Shown in pieces: positions 43,761 through 45,076 of a stretch of 45,076 nt of DNA. The notes beneath the pieces were generated by a model. It ran no database searches and was not told the DNA's origin. It saw nothing but the letters and a program-made list of their open reading frames with translations. The DNA comes from Paracoccaceae bacterium (GTDB lineage Bacteria; Pseudomonadota; Alphaproteobacteria; Rhodobacterales; Rhodobacteraceae), in the NCBI GenBank assembly GCA_016936395.1, contig JAFGXY010000050.1:1-45076 (forward strand), given 5' to 3'. Position 1 is the first letter of the stretch. Each line of letters starts with the position of its first letter. The position numbers and the translations under genes are program-made.

Positions 43761-44128
43761 CAGAGCACCTCCGGAGCCAGCGAGATGATCTTCATGAAGC
43801 TCTTTGCGCGCAATTCGCGCACCACCGGCCCGAAGATACGCGTGCCGACCGGTTCACCCTGGTTGTTCAGGATGACGGCAGCATTGCGGTCAAAACGAAT
43901 GGCGGTGCCGTCTTCGCGACGAACCTCTTTGGCGGTGCGAACGACAACGGCCTTGCGGACGTCACCCTTCTTTACCTTGCCTTTAGGAATAGCTTCCTTG
44001 ACCGACACCACGATGATGTCACCCACGGACGCATAGCGGCGGTGTGAACCGCCAAGAACCTTGATGCACTGAACCCGGCGAGCGCCCGAGTTATCAGCAA
44101 CATCCAGATTGGTCTGCATCTGGATCAT
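43760..44128 (-). CDS. rplN: 50S ribosomal protein L14
   Basis: Large-subunit interface protein, 122 aa. It contains [20 protein letters not shown] and [21 protein letters not shown], with FGPVVRELR near the end. GGGAG lies seven bases before the ATG at 44128. The 82-bp gap to rpsQ is longer than usual but shows no gene. Confidence 0.98.
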   Translation of the reverse strand: MIQMQTNLDVADNSGARRVQCIKVLGGSHRRYASVGDIIVVSVKEAIPKGKVKKGDVRKAVVVRTAKEVRREDGTAIRFDRNAAVILNNQGEPVGTRIFGPVVRELRAKSFMKIISLAPEVL

Positions 44129-44210
44129 TTGGTTTCTCCCGACCTTTGGGGACAGTCATGCAGATGACGCCCCAGGGTTTCGATTGCCGTCAAACGGATG
44201 GGTCGCGGCG

Positions 44211-44444
44211 TTACGCCGAGACGACCACCGTCCAACGCTTGGTTTTCGAAATCGGCGCACATTCCTCGATGCGGACGGTGTCACCGATCTTGAATTGATT
44301 GGCTGCATCGTGCGCGCGATATTTCTTCGACTTGCGGACGGTTTTTTGCAGCAGCGGGTGTTTGAAGCGACGCTCGACCAGAACCGTGATGGTCTGTTCG
44401 TTCTTGTCCGAGGTCACGACGCCTTGAAGGATACGCTTGGGCAT
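44211..44444 (-). CDS. rpsQ: 30S ribosomal protein S17
   Basis: Primary rRNA-binding protein of the 30S body, 77 aa. It begins [19 protein letters not shown]. It contains [18 protein letters not shown] and [21 protein letters not shown]. It follows rpmC by 12 bp. Confidence 0.98.
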   Translation of the reverse strand: MPKRILQGVVTSDKNEQTITVLVERRFKHPLLQKTVRKSKKYRAHDAANQFKIGDTVRIEECAPISKTKRWTVVVSA

Positions 44445-44456
44445 GGGTTTGACCTC

Positions 44457-44657
44457 TTACTTTGCCGCTTCAGCGGCTTTTTGGTTGAGAATGGTCAGCA
44501 CGCGGGCAGCGTCACGACGGACAGCGCGCATGCGGGCGGTATTCTCAAGCTGGTTCGTGGCGGCCTGGAAGCGCAGGTTGAAGGCTTCCTTTTTCAGTGC
44601 GACAAGCTGATCACGCAGCTGGTCGGGGGACTTGCCCCGCAGTTCGTCGGCTTTCAT
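44457..44657 (-). CDS. rpmC: 50S ribosomal protein L29
   Basis: Protein at the polypeptide exit tunnel, 66 aa. It contains [20 protein letters not shown] and [31 protein letters not shown] precedes the ATG. In most bacteria rplP lies directly upstream; here at least 419 bp of other sequence intervenes. Confidence 0.97.
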   Translation of the reverse strand: MKADELRGKSPDQLRDQLVALKKEAFNLRFQAATNQLENTARMRAVRRDAARVLTILNQKAAEAAK

Positions 44658-44732
44658 GCCGTGTTCCTTTTCTCAATCACCAGACGGCCCCCCTTTCGAG
44701 GGTCACCGTTGATCTGATGGATCAATGTGAAA

Positions 44733-44762
44733 CCAGCGAATCCGGGTGCCCGGAATCGCTGG
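44733..44762 (-). terminator. hairpin upstream of rpmC
   Basis: Arms CCAGCGA-A-TCCGG and CCGGA-A-TCGCTGG pair over 12 bp with one A-A mismatch and a 4-base loop. On the minus strand TTTCACATT follows. It could end a minus-strand transcript coming from the right and so insulate the rpmC unit. Confidence 0.5.
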
Positions 44763-44815
44763 ATGGTGTCGTATAGGTGAGAAGGGGGTGGGTAGCAAGG
44801 GGGAAGTGAGGCCAC

Positions 44816-44843
44816 TTGCATTTCCTCAGAAGGATGCTAAGAT
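44816..44843 (+). promoter_or_regulatory. possible promoter of the right-edge small locus
   Basis: TTGCAT (44816-44821) and TAAGAT (44838-44843) are 16 bases apart in AT-richer DNA. The match to consensus is four of six at each box. A start near 44850 would give an RNA of about 70 bases ending at the terminator 44896-44919, or a leader for the peptide gene at 44956. Confidence 0.35.
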
Positions 44844-44849
44844 GAATAT

Positions 44850-44919
44850 AGTCGAGAGTGGTATATGAAAGACCCATTGACTTTATGGCGAGCACAGCCC
44901 GGTTTACGCCGGGCTTTTT
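44850..44919 (+). ncRNA. possible short RNA or leader RNA
   Basis: This is bounded by the possible promoter at 44816-44843 and a clear intrinsic terminator at 44896-44919. It has no convincing reading frame of its own. A nine-codon frame (44842-44868) and a 35-codon Arg/Ser-rich frame (44865-44972) start here but do not look like proteins. It could be a small RNA or an attenuated leader of the next gene. Confidence 0.3.
44896..44919 (+). terminator. intrinsic terminator, plus strand
   Basis: AGCCCGG (44896-44902) pairs with CCGGGCT (44909-44915) around a 6-base loop, and a T-run (44915-44919) follows. No such run exists on the other strand, so it works left to right. Confidence 0.8.
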
Positions 44920-44955
44920 GTTTGTCTCGCTTCACCTCCAGCAGGAGATGCCCCA

Positions 44956-45063
44956 TTGGAAGGTCTTCTTGACCTTCTGATGCAACTACTTGTGCGCTTT
45001 GTTTACGACCTCATCAAATGGGTAGTGAACAAACTGTGCGAGTGGTGGCGTCAGAAGACCTAG
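44956..45063 (+). CDS. 35-residue hydrophobic peptide, TTG start in a hairpin
   Basis: This short frame starts at TTG 44956 with a good AGGAG (44943-44947) eight bases upstream. It encodes (M)EGLLDLLMQLLVRF followed by VYDLIKWVVNKLCEWWRQKT. The pattern is an amphipathic or membrane-binding helix with an acidic N-end, paired Trp and a basic C-end. The start codon is inside a dyad (44956-44980, loop TTCTT), which could block ribosome entry. Composition is visibly less GC-rich than the neighbours. I recognise no family. Size and layout recall small membrane peptides such as type I toxins or phage peptides, but no antisense RNA is evident. Chance coding cannot be excluded. Confidence 0.4.
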   Translation: MEGLLDLLMQLLVRFVYDLIKWVVNKLCEWWRQKT

Positions 45064-45076
45064 CGGTTCGCTGCTA

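Noticed and set aside
44865..44972. 35-codon frame starting MKDPLTLWRAQ within the right-edge locus
   Set aside because: It runs through the intrinsic terminator and into the ribosome site of the 44956 frame. Its product is an Arg/Ser-rich mix typical of non-coding translation.
1..45076. CRISPR array, rRNA genes or defence islands
   Set aside because: No regularly spaced direct repeats, no rRNA-like conserved sequence and no cas or restriction genes were seen.

Overview
The window is GC-rich, densely packed chromosomal DNA of an alphaproteobacterium, most likely a member of the Rhodobacteraceae. The reasons are gene content and order: a BztABCD-type acidic amino acid transporter, rpmH-rnpA-yidD beside yidC-MOSC-engB-argB, an ATP12 chaperone following rluC and crcB, and an rpoA/spc ribosomal block. 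The species cannot be named from the sequence alone.

Layout. (1) 1-207: left edge with the last 15 codons of a probable insertion-sequence transposase. (2) 208-9921, minus strand: a compact run of nine genes for four-carbon acyl metabolism (FabI-like reductase, DUF3141 PHA-synthase-like hydrolase, MaoC-phosphotransacylase fusion, acetate/butyrate kinase, both 3-oxoacid CoA-transferase subunits, 3-hydroxybutyrate dehydrogenase, 3-hydroxybutyryl-CoA dehydrogenase, alpha/beta hydrolase). Together they could take polyhydroxybutyrate-type monomers to acyl-phosphate and ATP. (3) 10157-13863, minus strand: tRNA-Arg(ACG), an orphan sensor kinase whose stop codon lies inside the tRNA gene, and a flavoprotein/TVP38 membrane-protein pair. 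(4) 14064-22854: the rpmH-rnpA-yidD unit facing engB-MOSC-yidC-EAL-ttcA-SDR, then argB. Compared with the usual alphaproteobacterial order, the middle block looks inverted. (5) 22912-29978, plus strand: sterol desaturase-like protein, SixA-like phosphatase, a small basic protein behind three palindromes, a DegP-type protease, RarA, CrcB, RluC and ATP12. (6) 30222-34745, plus strand: bztABCD, with a terminator-like hairpin after the binding-protein gene. (7) 34855-44657, minus strand: rpmC to rplQ of the spc and alpha ribosomal operons with secY and adk. Two good internal sigma70-type promoters and several strong hairpins divide it into sub-units. (8) 44658-45076: a stretch of visibly lower GC separating rpmC from the expected rplP. 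It holds a promoter-terminator pair and a 35-residue hydrophobic peptide gene with a TTG start buried in a hairpin.

The best candidates for something undescribed are the C4/PHA-acyl-phosphate operon, which carries catalytic-residue substitutions in two of its enzymes, and the small-peptide locus at the right edge. The apparent rpmH-argB inversion and the palindrome cluster at 24414-24488 are also worth checking. All calls rest on reading the sequence and on knowledge of the families; no database search was run.
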